A DNA stretch of 64,000 nucleotides, from NCBI GenBank assembly GCA_024460105.1, contig JANFXS010000001.1:277895-341894 (forward strand). Reading direction: 5' to 3'. The position numbers and the translations under genes were made by a program. The stretch's first letter is position 1. Each line of letters opens with the position of its first letter. Positions 17,206 through 28,998 of the stretch are shown here, in pieces. The notes under the pieces are model-generated. The model had not been told where the DNA came from. It saw only the letters and a program-made list of their open reading frames with translations, and did no database searches. Origin of the DNA: Anaerotignum faecicola (GTDB lineage Bacteria > Bacillota > Clostridia > Lachnospirales > Anaerotignaceae).

Positions 17206-17371
17206 AGATTTATCCTCCAAAAATATAATTTAAGATGCGTCATTTCCTTTATAGCAATAATTTTACAGCCTTGAAATAAAAATTACAATTAATAATTCCT
17301 TACAATACTATTACAATCACAATTCCAAAACCACTATATATTTTTATACGCATAAACGAAAAAAAAGTTTT

Positions 17372-18367
17372 CTATTTTCGGAATTTTTTCAGCAGCCTTA
17401 TGTCTTCCCCAAAAAATTTCAGTGTTGTAAAACTGCCCATAAGCCTTGACGTAATCCTGTCCGAATATTTTTCCGTTAAGTCTTTCAGCCCTAAGTTAGT
17501 TGAAATGATAACAGGCTTTTTTGAAATCAGCCTTGAATTTATAATGTTGAAAAGCTCGGAACTTGAGAAAACCGTTGTAAACTCCGTTCCCAGATCATCT
17601 ATTATAAGCAGTTCCACATCGAGAATATCTTCAACATAATTCCCAGGCTCATCATCCTGAGAGCCGTTAAACCGCTCCTTTTCTATGGCTTTAAAAAGCT
17701 GCGGGGCCGTAACATACATAACGGTAACGCCCCTGTCAAGAAGTTCTTTTGCAATACAGTTGCATAAAAAAGTCTTTCCAAGCCCGGGGCTTCCATAAAG
17801 AAGAAGATTATTAAAGCTTTTTCCAAAGGCCCGTGTAAAATTAAGGCATATGCCGAGTATGCTCTTTATATTTTCGAGAGGGGAAATTATTTCATTTTCT
17901 CCGCATTTATCCGAATAAAAGGAAAGATCAAAATTATCAAAATTTTCATATTTGACAATTTCCTTTATATTTGAACTGCTGTATGCCATATCCACAAGTT
18001 TCTGCGAAAAGCATTTGCACCTTTCCTCCCCTATAAATCCGGTATCTCCGCAATTTTGGCATATATGTTTTACTTCAAGATAATCGTCGTCAAAACCGTT
18101 TATTTCCATAAGTTCTTTTTTTTCATTTTTTAAGGCTGAAATTATTTCTTTAAGTTCATTATCAAAATTTTCCGTTTCTGCCGGATTTTCCAATACTTTT
18201 TTGGCGGCCTCAACTCCCGCCGCGGCAATATCTCTGTCTATTTCTTCAATGCGCGGCACAGCCGCATATACTTCCCTTTTCCTTTGCCTAAGTTCCGCTT
18301 CGCTGTTTGTCCTTAGCCTGTCGTAATATTTAAGTATCTCCTTATATATTGCGCTTCTTCCCGCCAT
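17372..18367 (-). CDS. DnaI/DnaC-like helicase loader AAA+ ATPase
   Basis: Loads the replicative helicase during initiation or restart. The N-terminal part (about 1-100) is helical and probably binds the helicase. A zinc-type cluster follows (ICQNCGDTGF, then RCKCF). The AAA+ domain has Walker A GSPGLGKTF near residue 191, Walker B LLIIDDLGTE near 252, sensor 1 VIISTNLG and the arginine region SDRITSRLMG. The length of 331 residues fits DnaI-like proteins. It begins 6 bp after the DnaD-like gene ends, a standard primosome pair in Firmicutes. Confidence 0.9.
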   Translation of the reverse strand: MAGRSAIYKEILKYYDRLRTNSEAELRQRKREVYAAVPRIEEIDRDIAAAGVEAAKKVLENPAETENFDNELKEIISALKNEKKELMEINGFDDDYLEVKHICQNCGDTGFIGEERCKCFSQKLVDMAYSSSNIKEIVKYENFDNFDLSFYSDKCGENEIISPLENIKSILGICLNFTRAFGKSFNNLLLYGSPGLGKTFLCNCIAKELLDRGVTVMYVTAPQLFKAIEKERFNGSQDDEPGNYVEDILDVELLIIDDLGTEFTTVFSSSELFNIINSRLISKKPVIISTNLGLKDLTEKYSDRITSRLMGSFTTLKFFGEDIRLLKKFRK

Positions 18368-18373
18368 GCTGAA

Positions 18374-19375
18374 CTACTTCCCCTCTCTTTGCTGCTGTTC
18401 AAATTTTTCAAAGGCTTCAAAATCATAATTTCGCTGTTCGTATCCGGCAAATTTACTTTTTGCCGCCGTCTTTTTAGCCGTTTCCTGAGCGGATGTTTTT
18501 GAAGTATCCGCTTTTTCCGCGCGGCTTTGCGTGAATTTCGCCTCAAGCGCCGCAATATCCTCTTTTGTCCTGACTCCCTGTTCAAACCAATCCGCAAGTA
18601 TTCTGTCGGCGTATCCGAAAACGGCGCGGCCTGTGTTAAGCACAGTTTTTTCGCAGGCCATAACAACAATTTCAACCGGGAAATTATACTCTTTAAGCCA
18701 CCTTTTCATATATTTTTCTTCCGACGGCACAGGGTTTCTTCCGCTTTGGCCGAAAGCCCGCATTATCTGCCTGAAATCGGTGTTATAAAGCTTTATCCTT
18801 TCATCGGCCATTTCAGCCGTTGCAATTCCGCTTTCAGCCCAGTCCACGGCCACTCTTTCAATATAGCGTATATTCCTGTGGTTATTTCCCGTACAGTAAA
18901 AAAGAAGCCTGTCAATTACTTCAATGCTTAGCCCCATCCAATGATAAATGGAAAATATGCACGCCAAATCATTATGGCTCAGAAGCCGCCCTAAATATCT
19001 TTGAGCCATGTCAAACAGCTTTTTGACTTCGCTGTTTTTTTCCGCATATACGGCCAATTCCATAGGCGAATACTGAGGCGGCTCGTCAAAACGGACTTTT
19101 TTAGGCGCCTTGTCTTTTACGGCGGGCGTAACGACGCCGTTTTCAAATGTAACCGCTCCCTGCATTTTCCAATATGTAACGGCTTCATATACCATAGCTT
19201 TATCGGCCTTAATATAATCCGCTATTTCGTCGACAGCAACCCCTTTGCCGTTTTCCAAAGCCTTAAAACATATATAAACCCTAAGAAATTCGGCGGGCGT
19301 ATATACGATATATTTTTCAAGGAAGGAGCCGCCCAGTTTTATGCTTCCAAGTTTTTTCTCTTTACTGTTATCCAT
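18374..19375 (-). CDS. DnaD-domain primosome protein
   Basis: A 333-residue protein of the DnaD/DnaB family, which remodels origin DNA and recruits the helicase loader. The N-terminal winged-helix-like region (about 25-90, AEFLRVYICFKALENGKGV and YIKADKAMVYEAVTYWKMQG) is followed by a first DnaD-type domain. A second one spans about 205-275 (YMKRWLKEYNFPVEIVVMAC and FGYADRILADWFEQGV). The tail is Lys/Ala rich with YEQRNYDFEAFEKFE. GGAG is 8 bases before the ATG at 19375. It is cotranscribed with the DnaI-like gene. Confidence 0.88.
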   Translation of the reverse strand: MDNSKEKKLGSIKLGGSFLEKYIVYTPAEFLRVYICFKALENGKGVAVDEIADYIKADKAMVYEAVTYWKMQGAVTFENGVVTPAVKDKAPKKVRFDEPPQYSPMELAVYAEKNSEVKKLFDMAQRYLGRLLSHNDLACIFSIYHWMGLSIEVIDRLLFYCTGNNHRNIRYIERVAVDWAESGIATAEMADERIKLYNTDFRQIMRAFGQSGRNPVPSEEKYMKRWLKEYNFPVEIVVMACEKTVLNTGRAVFGYADRILADWFEQGVRTKEDIAALEAKFTQSRAEKADTSKTSAQETAKKTAAKSKFAGYEQRNYDFEAFEKFEQQQREGK

Positions 19376-19475
19376 CAAAAACACTCCGAAAAATTTATTG
19401 ATATACAGTATATCATATTCCTAAAAATTTTTAAATACAGCCGTTTAAGTTTACATAAAAAATAGCTTCCATTTA

Positions 19476-19730
19476 TTTACAAGGACGCGCTGTTTTAACG
19501 GGCGGCGGCACAATGTCTGCGTTAAAGCCGCTTTCTTGCCGTAGGCTACGCTGCGCCTGCGCGCCTTTGCCTGACTCTTACGCCGCTGACGCCCGTCAAA
19601 AATTCCTGCTTCATAAGGAAAAATTTTTTGCGGTTCAAGGCGCATACGCGCCGCCGCCGAACCTACGGCAAGCGTATACATCACGAAAATGCAAAAAATT
19701 TTTCCTTGTGGATTATGCTGCCCTTTTAAA
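19476..19730. repeat. MITE-like repeat element, copy 2 (type copy)
   Basis: A 255-bp GC-rich element that starts TTTACAAGGACGCGC (19476-19490) and ends GCTGCCCTTTTAAA (19717-19730). Inside are two nested inverted pairs. CTTGCCGTAGG (19535-19545) pairs with CCTACGGCAAG (19662-19672), and GGAAAAATTTTTTGC (19617-19631) pairs with GCAAAAAATTTTTCC (19691-19705). The hairpin GGCGCATACGCGCC is at 19639-19652. The element encodes nothing and fills the gap between the DnaD-like gene and the DHFR-like gene. Confidence 0.78.
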
Positions 19731-19825
19731 CTGGAGTTATAAGGTAATTAAATTCTTTTTTTAACCGGCTTGCCATGATATAATAATTATATTTAAAACC
19801 ATTCCGATGAAAGGCGGCGGTCATA

Positions 19826-20377
19826 TTGCGGAAAACTGTTTTATTTATTGCGGTAAGTCTCGACGGATATATAGCGGACAAAAACGGCGGCGTAGGCTGG
19901 CTTTCTGGCCAAAGCAGTGAAAACACCCGATACGATCCGTACTCGGAATTTATTAAAAATATTGACACAGTAATAATGGGGCGAAAAACTTACAGCCAGA
20001 TAATCACGGAGCTCTCGCCCGGGAAATGGGTTTATGAAGGTTTAAAAAGTTTTGTGATTACACACAGCGCACCTGCTTCATCAGGCGACGTCGAATTTAC
20101 GTCAGAAAACCCGAAAGCGCTGGTTGACAGGCTTAAAAAGGTTAGCGGCAAAGACATTTGGATTTGCGGCGGCGCCGAAACGGCACGGCAGCTTATAAAA
20201 GAAGATATGATTGACGTTTATCATATTTCTATTATTCCGACCATTTTGGGAACCGGCTTACGCCTTTTTGGAACATCTGAAATGGAAATTAAATTAAAGC
20301 TTATAAAATCATCAAATTATAACGGCATAGCGGAATTAATATACGAAAGAATGGATAAAACCCCTCAAAACAGATAA
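19826..20377 (+). CDS. DHFR/RibD C-terminal-like reductase
   Basis: A 183-residue member of the dihydrofolate reductase superfamily, RibD C-terminal branch. Features are VLFIAVSLDGYIADKNGGVGW at the N-terminus, IMGRKTYSQI near residue 51, the NADPH-binding IWICGGAETARQL near 112, and DVYHISIIPTILGTGLRLFG near 131-150. Members reduce riboflavin precursors or are general NADPH reductases; the substrate is not known here. The start is TTG behind a GGCGGCGG-like weak site, so the exact start is uncertain. It is followed by a strong bidirectional terminator. Confidence 0.82.
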   Translation: MRKTVLFIAVSLDGYIADKNGGVGWLSGQSSENTRYDPYSEFIKNIDTVIMGRKTYSQIITELSPGKWVYEGLKSFVITHSAPASSGDVEFTSENPKALVDRLKKVSGKDIWICGGAETARQLIKEDMIDVYHISIIPTILGTGLRLFGTSEMEIKLKLIKSSNYNGIAELIYERMDKTPQNR

Positions 20378-20436
20378 AAAGTTCAGTTATTTCTGCGAAC
20401 ATAAAATTATCGTTAAAAGAGCAAAAATTATTAACA

Positions 20437-20485
20437 AAAAAATAAGCCTCATGGAAACCGCTGTTTCCAACAAGGCTTATTTTTT
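20437..20485. terminator. Bidirectional terminator between DHFR-like gene and rubrerythrin
   Basis: AAAAAATAAGCCT (20437-20449) pairs with AGGCTTATTTTTT (20473-20485). An inner GGAAAC/GTTTCC stem extends it. A and T runs flank both sides of this convergent gap. Confidence 0.9.
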
Positions 20486-20497
20486 ACTGCTTATATC

Positions 20498-21040
20498 TTA
20501 ATAATTACCTGATTTAATTTCAAAAAATGATTTCGGATGGTCGCATACCGGGCACACTTCGGGAGCTTTAGGGCCAATGTGGATATGCCCGCAGTTGCGG
20601 CACTGCCAAATTGTATCTCCGTCGCGTGAAAAGACAATTCCCTCCTCAATATTTGCAAGGAGCCTTTTGTATCTTTCTTCATGGGCTTTTTCAATTTTAG
20701 CGACTTCCTCAAAAAGAAACGCTATCTTGTCAAATCCCTCTTCTTTGGCCTCCTTAGCCATCTGAGCATACATTTCGGTCCATTCGTAGTTCTCCCCGGC
20801 CGCCGCATCTTTAAGGTTTGTCATTGTATCGGGGATCCCGCCGTCATGAAGGAGTTTAAACCAAATTTTGGCATGCTCTTTTTCATTTTCAGCCGTTTCC
20901 AAAAATAAAGCCGCGATCTGTTCATAACCGTCCTTTTTAGCCTTGCTTGCATAATATGTATATTTATTTCTCGCTTCTGATTCGCCGGCAAAAGCTGTTT
21001 TAAGGTTGGCTTCCGTTTTTGTGCCTTTTAATTCTCTCAT
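20498..21040 (-). CDS. Rubrerythrin
   Basis: A 180-residue NADH-linked peroxidase of anaerobes. The ferritin-like four-helix domain supplies the di-iron ligands in [37 protein letters not shown]. The C-terminal rubredoxin domain has [10 protein letters not shown] and [11 protein letters not shown], giving the Cys-x2-Cys pairs for one Fe. Size and order are typical. It is the last gene of the operon that begins at 25242, 16 bp after the glycosyl-phosphate transferase gene. Confidence 0.97.
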   Translation of the reverse strand: MRELKGTKTEANLKTAFAGESEARNKYTYYASKAKKDGYEQIAALFLETAENEKEHAKIWFKLLHDGGIPDTMTNLKDAAAGENYEWTEMYAQMAKEAKEEGFDKIAFLFEEVAKIEKAHEERYKRLLANIEEGIVFSRDGDTIWQCRNCGHIHIGPKAPEVCPVCDHPKSFFEIKSGNY

Positions 21041-21056
21041 ATAAATATCCCCTTTC

Positions 21057-22097
21057 TTATTCTTTATTTTTTCTCATGTTGTTGAAAAAATATATAACAA
21101 AACTCAGCAGGAATACCGTTAAAATAATCACTACAAGAGTTTTTGCATCCTTATAGGTAATAAATATAGCCAAAAGCCCGCATAGCAAGCTGATACCGTA
21201 AAGTATCATAACGGCCTGCTTTTGTGTAAAACCTTTATCTATAAGCCTGTGATGGAGATGCCCCCTGTCCGGCGACATTATCGGCTGTCCTTTCGCCGCG
21301 CGTCTCAAAACCGCAAACAGCGTATCGAAAATAGGCAGCCCTAAAGAAAGCATTGAAACCGCAAGCGCCAAAAACGCATATCCCTTAAACACGCCCATGA
21401 TACTTGTTACCGCAAGAGTAAATCCTAAGAATGTAGAACCCGTATCCCCCATAAAAATCTGGGCCGGGTTAAAATTTCTCGGAAGGAAACCCAGACAACT
21501 GCCTGCAAGCGTTGCAGTTAAAACAACCGACATTTCATCTCCGGTCAATATGCACATTACCATAAGAGAAAGCGACGCTATTGAAGAAACGCCGGCGGCT
21601 AACCCGTCAAGTCCGTCTATAAGGTTAACCGCATTAGTAACGCCCACAATCCATAATATGGTTATAGGAATACTCAAATAATGAAGTACTGTTGTAAACG
21701 GCCAAAACACAACGTTTATCCGTATGCCGGAAAAAACCACTACGCATGCCGCCAAAATTTGAACTATAAATTTAAACCTTGCCCTAAGATTAAAACAATC
21801 GTCGAATATGCCGAGCACGACAATGATCCCCGCCCCGACAATAAATCCTATTATCTGATTTGGGTTATTATGCTTCATAAACCTGTAAAGAAGAAGCAAC
21901 GTAAGCATAAATCCCAAAACAATGGCAATCCCGCCCATACGCGGCATAGGCTTTGAATGCATCCCCCTTGCCTTCGGATAGTCAATCGCTCCAACTTTAA
22001 CAGATATTTTTTTTGCAACCGGCGTCATAAGGTTTGAAATTGCAAAAGCAGTTGAAAAAGCCGCTATATATAAAACCCAATCGTGTACCAAATCCAA
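21057..22097 (-). CDS. WecA/TagO-type undecaprenyl-phosphate sugar-1-P transferase
   Basis: An integral membrane enzyme of the MraY/WecA family that moves GlcNAc-1-P (or similar) to undecaprenyl phosphate, starting teichoic acid or other wall polymers. About ten membrane segments are predicted. Family motifs are visible: GLDDCFNL-like [11 protein letters not shown] near residue 96, [14 protein letters not shown] near 158, [12 protein letters not shown] near 214, and the His motif [11 protein letters not shown] near 278. TTG at 22097 or the TTG two codons later is the start, with GGAGAG upstream. It follows upp by 15 bp. Confidence 0.92.
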   Translation of the reverse strand: MDLVHDWVLYIAAFSTAFAISNLMTPVAKKISVKVGAIDYPKARGMHSKPMPRMGGIAIVLGFMLTLLLLYRFMKHNNPNQIIGFIVGAGIIVVLGIFDDCFNLRARFKFIVQILAACVVVFSGIRINVVFWPFTTVLHYLSIPITILWIVGVTNAVNLIDGLDGLAAGVSSIASLSLMVMCILTGDEMSVVLTATLAGSCLGFLPRNFNPAQIFMGDTGSTFLGFTLAVTSIMGVFKGYAFLALAVSMLSLGLPIFDTLFAVLRRAAKGQPIMSPDRGHLHHRLIDKGFTQKQAVMILYGISLLCGLLAIFITYKDAKTLVVIILTVFLLSFVIYFFNNMRKNKE

Positions 22098-22112
22098 TCT
22101 CTCCTAAAAATG

Positions 22113-22739
22113 CTATTTTGTCCCAAAAATCCTGTCGCCGGCATCGCCGAGCCCCGGAACAATATAGCCATGATCGTTAAGCTTAGGGTCGTACCCTGCC
22201 GCATAAATGTCAACGTCGTCATGGGCGGCCTGAACTGCTTTTACCCCGTCCGGAGCGGCAAGTATGCAAAGCATAGTAATTTTTTTAGCGCCTCTTTCCT
22301 TCAGGAACCCAATAGCCGCCTCGGCAGTTCCGCCTGTTGCAAGCATTGGGTCAACCAAAAATACTTCGCTTTCACCTATGTCGCTGGGAAGCTTGCAGTA
22401 ATATTCAACCGGGTTAAGCGTTTCAGGATCCCTGTAAAGGCCTATATGCCCGATTTTAGCCGTAGGAAGTATCTGATTAATAGCGTCGCTCATACCAACG
22501 CCCGCACGAAGTATAGGCACTACGGCAAGTTTTTTTGTAATTGTTTTGCCGCTGCATTTTTCAATAGGCGTTTCAACTTCAATGTCCTCAAGAGGAAGAT
22601 CCCTGGTGGCTTCATATGTTAAAAGAATTGCAACCTCACCTATAAGCTCCTTAAATTCTTTCGTTCCTGTTTCTTTGTTCCTTAAAAGCGTCATTTTATG
22701 CTGGATCAACGGATGTTCAGAAATAAATAGTTTACCCAT
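22113..22739 (-). CDS. upp: Uracil phosphoribosyltransferase
   Basis: Converts uracil and PRPP to UMP in pyrimidine salvage. The PRPP-binding signature [20 protein letters not shown] is at about residues 125-144. The uracil-binding C-terminal motif is [28 protein letters not shown] near 73 is the usual PPi loop. The product is 208 residues, normal for the family. The ATG at 22739 follows GGAGG by 6 bases, starting 13 bp after the rpiB stop. Confidence 0.97.
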   Translation of the reverse strand: MGKLFISEHPLIQHKMTLLRNKETGTKEFKELIGEVAILLTYEATRDLPLEDIEVETPIEKCSGKTITKKLAVVPILRAGVGMSDAINQILPTAKIGHIGLYRDPETLNPVEYYCKLPSDIGESEVFLVDPMLATGGTAEAAIGFLKERGAKKITMLCILAAPDGVKAVQAAHDDVDIYAAGYDPKLNDHGYIVPGLGDAGDRIFGTK

Positions 22740-22752
22740 TTTTGGCCTCCAA

Positions 22753-23181
22753 TCAGTCTTCAATCATATTTATCCTGCGTATATGCCTTTCTTCATTGCT
22801 AAACGGCGTTTCCAGGAAATTTTTAACAATTTCTACTGCAAGCCCCGCCCCGACAACCCTTGCGCCCATTGCAAGTATATTTGCGTCGTTATGCTGCCTT
22901 GTCGCTTTTGCGGAAAAACAGTCGTGGCATAAAGCCGCCCTTACGCCTTTAACCTTGTTTGCCGCTATGGAAATTCCGATTCCCGTGCCGCAGATAAGTA
23001 TCCCCTTTTCACATTCGCCGTTTACGATTGCGCCCGCAACAGCCTTTGCAAAAACCGGATAGTCGCATGAGTCTTCAGAATATGTTCCAAAATTCTTATA
23101 CTCTATTTTTGCTTCATCAAGGTATTTTATAACTTCTTTCATAAGCGGGTATCCGCCATGGTCACAGCCTAACGCTATCAT
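22753..23181 (-). CDS. rpiB: Ribose-5-phosphate isomerase B
   Basis: Interconverts ribose-5-P and ribulose-5-P. The 142-residue product has the RpiB motifs [15 protein letters not shown] at the start, [28 protein letters not shown] near 60-90 with the active Cys, and [12 protein letters not shown] near 97-110. It sits between the LMW phosphatase and upp, the same order as the ywlE-rpiB-upp region of Bacillus. Confidence 0.95.
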   Translation of the reverse strand: MIALGCDHGGYPLMKEVIKYLDEAKIEYKNFGTYSEDSCDYPVFAKAVAGAIVNGECEKGILICGTGIGISIAANKVKGVRAALCHDCFSAKATRQHNDANILAMGARVVGAGLAVEIVKNFLETPFSNEERHIRRINMIED

Positions 23182-23247
23182 TACTAACTTCCTTTCGTAA
23201 AAAAATAGTTATAATGATATAATACCATTTATCGTCTGCTTTTTCAA

Positions 23248-23688
23248 TTATTTCATCAATATATCGGCTATTTCGGCAATATATTTTTTTAATGTGATAA
23301 TGCAGTCCTCATATATGTCCAAACCGCAGCCATACGGATCCGGAACTTCTTCTCCGCCGTGTCCCGAATATTCCGCAATTGTAAATACGGGTACGTTAAG
23401 TTCGGCGCATGCCCCTGCAATCGCCTGTTTCTGCCCGTTTGTCATAGTAAGTATAATATCTGCCCATTTTATAAGATCCAATGTTATCTGCGTCGGTTTA
23501 TGTTTTTTTAAATCAAGCCCAAGCTCTGCGGCGGCCAAAACGGCGTTTTCAGACGCTCCATGCTCGCCTCCTGTATTTATGCCTGCCGATCTTATCTCAA
23601 TTCCTTCTTTCGGAAAAATGCTTTTGGCTACTGCTTCCGCCATAGGGCTGCGGCATGTATTGCCTGTACATACGAAAAGTATATTCAT
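23248..23688 (-). CDS. Low-molecular-weight protein tyrosine (arginine) phosphatase
   Basis: A 146-residue phosphatase with the P-loop VCTGNTCRSPMAE at residues 6-18 (Cx5R) and the general-acid loop VPDPYGCGLDIYED near 118. The Thr in GNTCRS after the active Cys is typical of YwlE-type protein-arginine phosphatases, whereas tyrosine enzymes often have Ile or Leu there. That assignment is inference. It lies 4 bp after the threonylcarbamoyl-AMP synthase gene, as in Bacillus ywlC-ywlE. Confidence 0.9.
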   Translation of the reverse strand: MNILFVCTGNTCRSPMAEAVAKSIFPKEGIEIRSAGINTGGEHGASENAVLAAAELGLDLKKHKPTQITLDLIKWADIILTMTNGQKQAIAGACAELNVPVFTIAEYSGHGGEEVPDPYGCGLDIYEDCIITLKKYIAEIADILMK

Positions 23689-23692
23689 AAAA

Positions 23693-24745
23693 TCACACCT
23701 CTATATAGTTATATCCGGCCGCTTTTTTCAGCCTGTTCATTATTGCAAGCCCTTCACCCTTTTCGGAAAAAACTTCCGAAAACACAATATCGGCGTCAAG
23801 ATAATCAAACTTTCTTAAAATTTTAAAAAGGTTAGCTCCAATCGAAACCTCATCATTCCTGCTTCCGGCGCTTAAAACTATATCGGCTTTATACAGCGCT
23901 TTTGTTTCGTCGGTGGCAAGCACTCCTATTTTAAGGCCGTCGCGCTGTTTTTCCTTTGCCCGTCTGTTAATTTCTTCAACAACTTTGCCCATTTCGCCTT
24001 TTACAAGTATAACGCTTGCCTTAGGAGAATAATGGGTGTATTTCATTCCCGGAGCTTTAGGTATAATATTTTTGTCAGGCTTTTTAAGTACGGCAGGGTC
24101 AATTTCGGCGTATCCCAAAAGGCCTTCCAGCATTTCTTTTGTTACAGCCCCCGGCCTTAAAATAACCGCCTTGCCGCCCGTAGCGTCGACAATAGTGCTT
24201 TCAAGGCCGAAATCGGCTGCCCCGCCGTCGAGTATCATATCTATTTTCCCATCCAAATCAAACTGAACATGGCTTGCGCGAGTCGGGCTTGGCTTTCCGG
24301 ATGAATTTGCGCTCGGCGCGGCAACGGGGACTTTTGCAAGACGTATAAGCTCCCGGGCAATTTCGTTTGAGGGGAAACGCACTCCCACCGTATCAAGCCC
24401 GCCCGTAACATTATCGGGCACGCACGGCCTTTTTTTAAATATCATAGTTAACGGCCCCGGCCAAAACTTATCTATTATCTTTTTTGCGGTGGGCGTTATT
24501 TCTTCCGCAATTTCATAAAGCCCTTCAATATCGCCAATATGAAGTATAAGCGGGTTATCGCCGGGCCTCCCTTTAGCCTCGTAAATTTTCCGGCACGCCT
24601 CCGCCGAAAGCCCGTTGGCCCCAAGGCCATAAACCGTTTCTGTAGGAAAAGCCACCAGGCCTCCCCTTTGGAGAATACCGGCGGCTTCTTCAATAAATTT
24701 ATGGTCGCTGTACAAATTATCTATTTTTCTGATAATTGTTTTCAT
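23693..24745 (-). CDS. ywlC: Threonylcarbamoyl-AMP synthase (Sua5/YwlC type)
   Basis: Makes threonylcarbamoyl-AMP for the t6A37 modification of ANN-decoding tRNAs. The YrdC/Sua5 domain fills about residues 12-205: [42 protein letters not shown] and [15 protein letters not shown]. The C-terminal Sua5 domain of about 130 residues ([17 protein letters not shown] onward, [10 protein letters not shown] at the end) marks the long Sua5 form, not the short TsaC. Its ATG overlaps the SEC-C gene stop by 4 bases. Confidence 0.95.
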   Translation of the reverse strand: MKTIIRKIDNLYSDHKFIEEAAGILQRGGLVAFPTETVYGLGANGLSAEACRKIYEAKGRPGDNPLILHIGDIEGLYEIAEEITPTAKKIIDKFWPGPLTMIFKKRPCVPDNVTGGLDTVGVRFPSNEIARELIRLAKVPVAAPSANSSGKPSPTRASHVQFDLDGKIDMILDGGAADFGLESTIVDATGGKAVILRPGAVTKEMLEGLLGYAEIDPAVLKKPDKNIIPKAPGMKYTHYSPKASVILVKGEMGKVVEEINRRAKEKQRDGLKIGVLATDETKALYKADIVLSAGSRNDEVSIGANLFKILRKFDYLDADIVFSEVFSEKGEGLAIMNRLKKAAGYNYIEV

Positions 24746-25242
24746 ACGTTAGCTCCGCAACATTTTTTATATTTTTTCCCGCTTCCGCATGGACAAGGAT
24801 CGTTGCGGCCGATTTTAGGAGCTTTAACTACAGTCCTTGCTTTTTTCTGTTCCATGAAAAGCTCTTTTCTTTTTTCTTCGTCAAAAATATTATCCCATTG
24901 TTTAAGGCTGTAAAGGTGCTCCGCCTTATACTCAACCATTTTTTTGAAAAGCTTTTCAAAATCAATATCGATCTTAACTTCGCTCTTTTCGTCAAGTTCT
25001 TCTACCTTATAAGGATTCGGAAGAATGTCATTAAGGCCGTCTACAAACGCAATAGCATATTCGGCAGTAATATTGAACCTTTTTGCAAGTTCTTCAATAG
25101 TGCCTTCGATTTTTGTAACTTTCCCGTTAAGGATATATTCATATATAGCCTGTTCCTTCGGAAGGTAATCGTTCCAAACTGCGTCAACGCTTCTGCCTTC
25201 AGCTGTGAAAGCCCTTTTTATCCAGTCTTCATAAATACTCAT
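24742..25242 (-). CDS. SEC-C motif protein
   Basis: A 166-residue cytosolic protein ending in a SEC-C zinc-binding motif, [19 protein letters not shown] (Cys-x-Cys-x8-Cys-Cys), as at the C-terminus of SecA. The N-terminal 140 residues are helical ([21 protein letters not shown]) with no recognised catalytic motif. SEC-C proteins of this kind are common in Clostridia, and their binding partner is unknown. It is the first gene of the seven-gene operon ending with rubrerythrin. Confidence 0.85.
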   Translation of the reverse strand: MSIYEDWIKRAFTAEGRSVDAVWNDYLPKEQAIYEYILNGKVTKIEGTIEELAKRFNITAEYAIAFVDGLNDILPNPYKVEELDEKSEVKIDIDFEKLFKKMVEYKAEHLYSLKQWDNIFDEEKRKELFMEQKKARTVVKAPKIGRNDPCPCGSGKKYKKCCGANV

Positions 25243-25301
25243 TGTTAATTTCTCTCCTTTAAATAAATGGTGATGCTTTTGTAAAAAACTGCTTAAAGTT
25301 T

Positions 25302-25330
25302 ATAATAATATATTATCCTTTTTAATGCAA
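25302..25330 (-). promoter_or_regulatory. SigmaA-type promoter of the SEC-C to rubrerythrin operon
   Basis: Minus-strand TTGCAT (25330-25325) and TATTAT (25307-25302) have a 17-base spacer. They lie about 60 bases upstream of the SEC-C gene start. Confidence 0.6.
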
Positions 25331-25352
25331 CAAAAAACATGCCATTTTATGT

Positions 25353-25829
25353 TTATTGACCCTTTTTTTGTATAACAATGTTTTCAAGGCCTTCCTGCCG
25401 CCTTACAATAATTAAATCTACGGGTTCATAAATATGGCGGATCACGACTTTAAGCTGCTCGAGTATAGTTTCATCCGTGATTTCCTTCACAACGGGAGGT
25501 TCTCCAAGTACGACCTTTGTTATTCCCGTTTCGTTAACAAAGTTCCCTATACATTCCGAAACATCCTCGTCGCAGTAAAAATGTACCATTCCGCCCTTTT
25601 GCGACGCATAATTAAATAATTCTTCCAAAAGCTTCGGCGTTTCGCTGTTATTAAAAATGCTGTCGCCTTGCTGCACATGCAGTATATGTAATTCGCCGTC
25701 ATTCAAATCGGCAACCCTTGCGCCTTCGTCTATAAGCCTTTTAGAATTGCACTGGGCCGTTATACAAACAAGTATTTTTTCTATCTTTTCATTTGTTTTA
25801 ATAAAATTGTCCTCTATTTCCCTAATCAT
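25353..25829 (-). CDS. Universal-stress-protein-like (KdpD USP-type) protein
   Basis: A 158-residue protein with a USP-like alpha/beta fold. KILVCITAQCNSKRLIDEGA near residue 18 matches the first strand and the arginine-containing loop of the USP domain in KdpD sensor kinases. GELHILHVQQGDS follows, then GITKVVLGEPPV near 100. The C-terminal part, HIYEPVDLIIVRR, is also USP-like. No kinase or membrane part is present. It could bind nucleotide or modulate a sensor; neither is shown. It is separated from pyrG by about 300 bp. Confidence 0.75.
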   Translation of the reverse strand: MIREIEDNFIKTNEKIEKILVCITAQCNSKRLIDEGARVADLNDGELHILHVQQGDSIFNNSETPKLLEELFNYASQKGGMVHFYCDEDVSECIGNFVNETGITKVVLGEPPVVKEITDETILEQLKVVIRHIYEPVDLIIVRRQEGLENIVIQKKGQ

Positions 25830-26131
25830 GCACTGCCTCCAATCTTAAACAAAAACAGCTCTCGTCAAACCTCATTTAAGGCGGATACAAAAATTGCCGT
25901 TTCCTTAAAAATAATTTTCAAGCCGTTATGCCTCATAGAAACCACCAAAACGCCAAAACGCGCTGCTTTCAAAAAGTTGTTTTTCCATGAGCGCTCTATA
26001 TATGTAAATCGCCGAATTTTCTAAGTTTCATTACAAATATTATATAACTATTTACGTTAACATTGGTGACAAGTCTTTAAACAGAATATGAATAATATGT
26101 AAATGCAGACAAAGCCCGCTTTTTATACGTT
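25830..26131. other. Intergenic stretch, nothing recognised
   Basis: The gap between the USP-like gene start and the pyrG stop. It shows no ORF, no clear hairpin with a T run and no match to the repeat family. Confidence 0.5.
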
Positions 26132-28291
<2,160 letters not shown>

Positions 28292-28645
28292 TTATAATAT
28301 GCCGTTAATCTTTTCGGAATTAATATTATCCTCCATGCTTTTTATAATCTTCCTGCAAATATCCTCAAATTTCGACGGCTCTTTGAAATAAGGGCTGAGT
28401 TCTTTAAAAAGTATGTTTTTAATAGATTTATTTCCACTGTATGTTTCATTAATTTTATTGTACAAAATAGGAATAATATAAAAAAACTCATTTTCAACAG
28501 CATAAGTTAATGCCTTAATCCCATTCTCCGCACTTGTGTCATAAAATAAAAAATCATAAATTTGCCATGACTTTTCATTATTTTCAATAATCCATTCTGT
28601 AAATCTCCAAAATTCTTCCATTCTTATATATTTCATATTTTCCAT
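28292..28645 (-). CDS. Hypothetical helical protein (117 aa)
   Basis: I do not recognise this protein. From the ATG at 28645 (GGGAG 8 bases upstream; the longer reading adds 14 residues) it is predicted to be mostly helical. It is rich in Glu, Lys, Asn and aromatic residues: EEFWRFTEWIIENNEKSWQI and FFYIIPILYNKINETYSGN. No signal peptide, membrane segment or motif is evident. It is AT-rich, more so than its neighbours, and sits alone between long non-coding stretches, so recent acquisition is possible. Confidence 0.6.
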   Translation of the reverse strand: MENMKYIRMEEFWRFTEWIIENNEKSWQIYDFLFYDTSAENGIKALTYAVENEFFYIIPILYNKINETYSGNKSIKNILFKELSPYFKEPSKFEDICRKIIKSMEDNINSEKINGIL

Positions 28646-28963
28646 ACTCATAACTCCCATTTCATTTATTAAATACATTAACAACAATAATATTATATTG
28701 CATTATTATACGCATAATAATTATCAACTCCTGTACCCATCAGTACAAAGTTATGCAAATTTTATAATATTGTTATAATAAACTCATTAAGATATATCTG
28801 TTATAAATTGCACAACTTAGAAATTTTGATATGAAACAACTATTTCATCCCATATACGGCCGCTAAATTCTTCGTGAAATAAATCGGCAATATAAGAAAT
28901 AATATCCGCCGTAAATAAAAAACTTTTGATTTCAAAATTTCTTTGCAAATTTTAAAAAATATG

Positions 28964-28992
28964 TTGATTTTTAACCGATTTAATGGTATATT
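28964..28992 (+). promoter_or_regulatory. SigmaA-type promoter of a candidate small RNA
   Basis: TTGATT (28964-28969) and TATATT (28987-28992) have a 17-base spacer. The next coding gene on this strand is 2.6 kb away, whereas a strong terminator lies about 40-80 bases downstream. Confidence 0.65.
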
Positions 28993-28998
28993 GGATAC

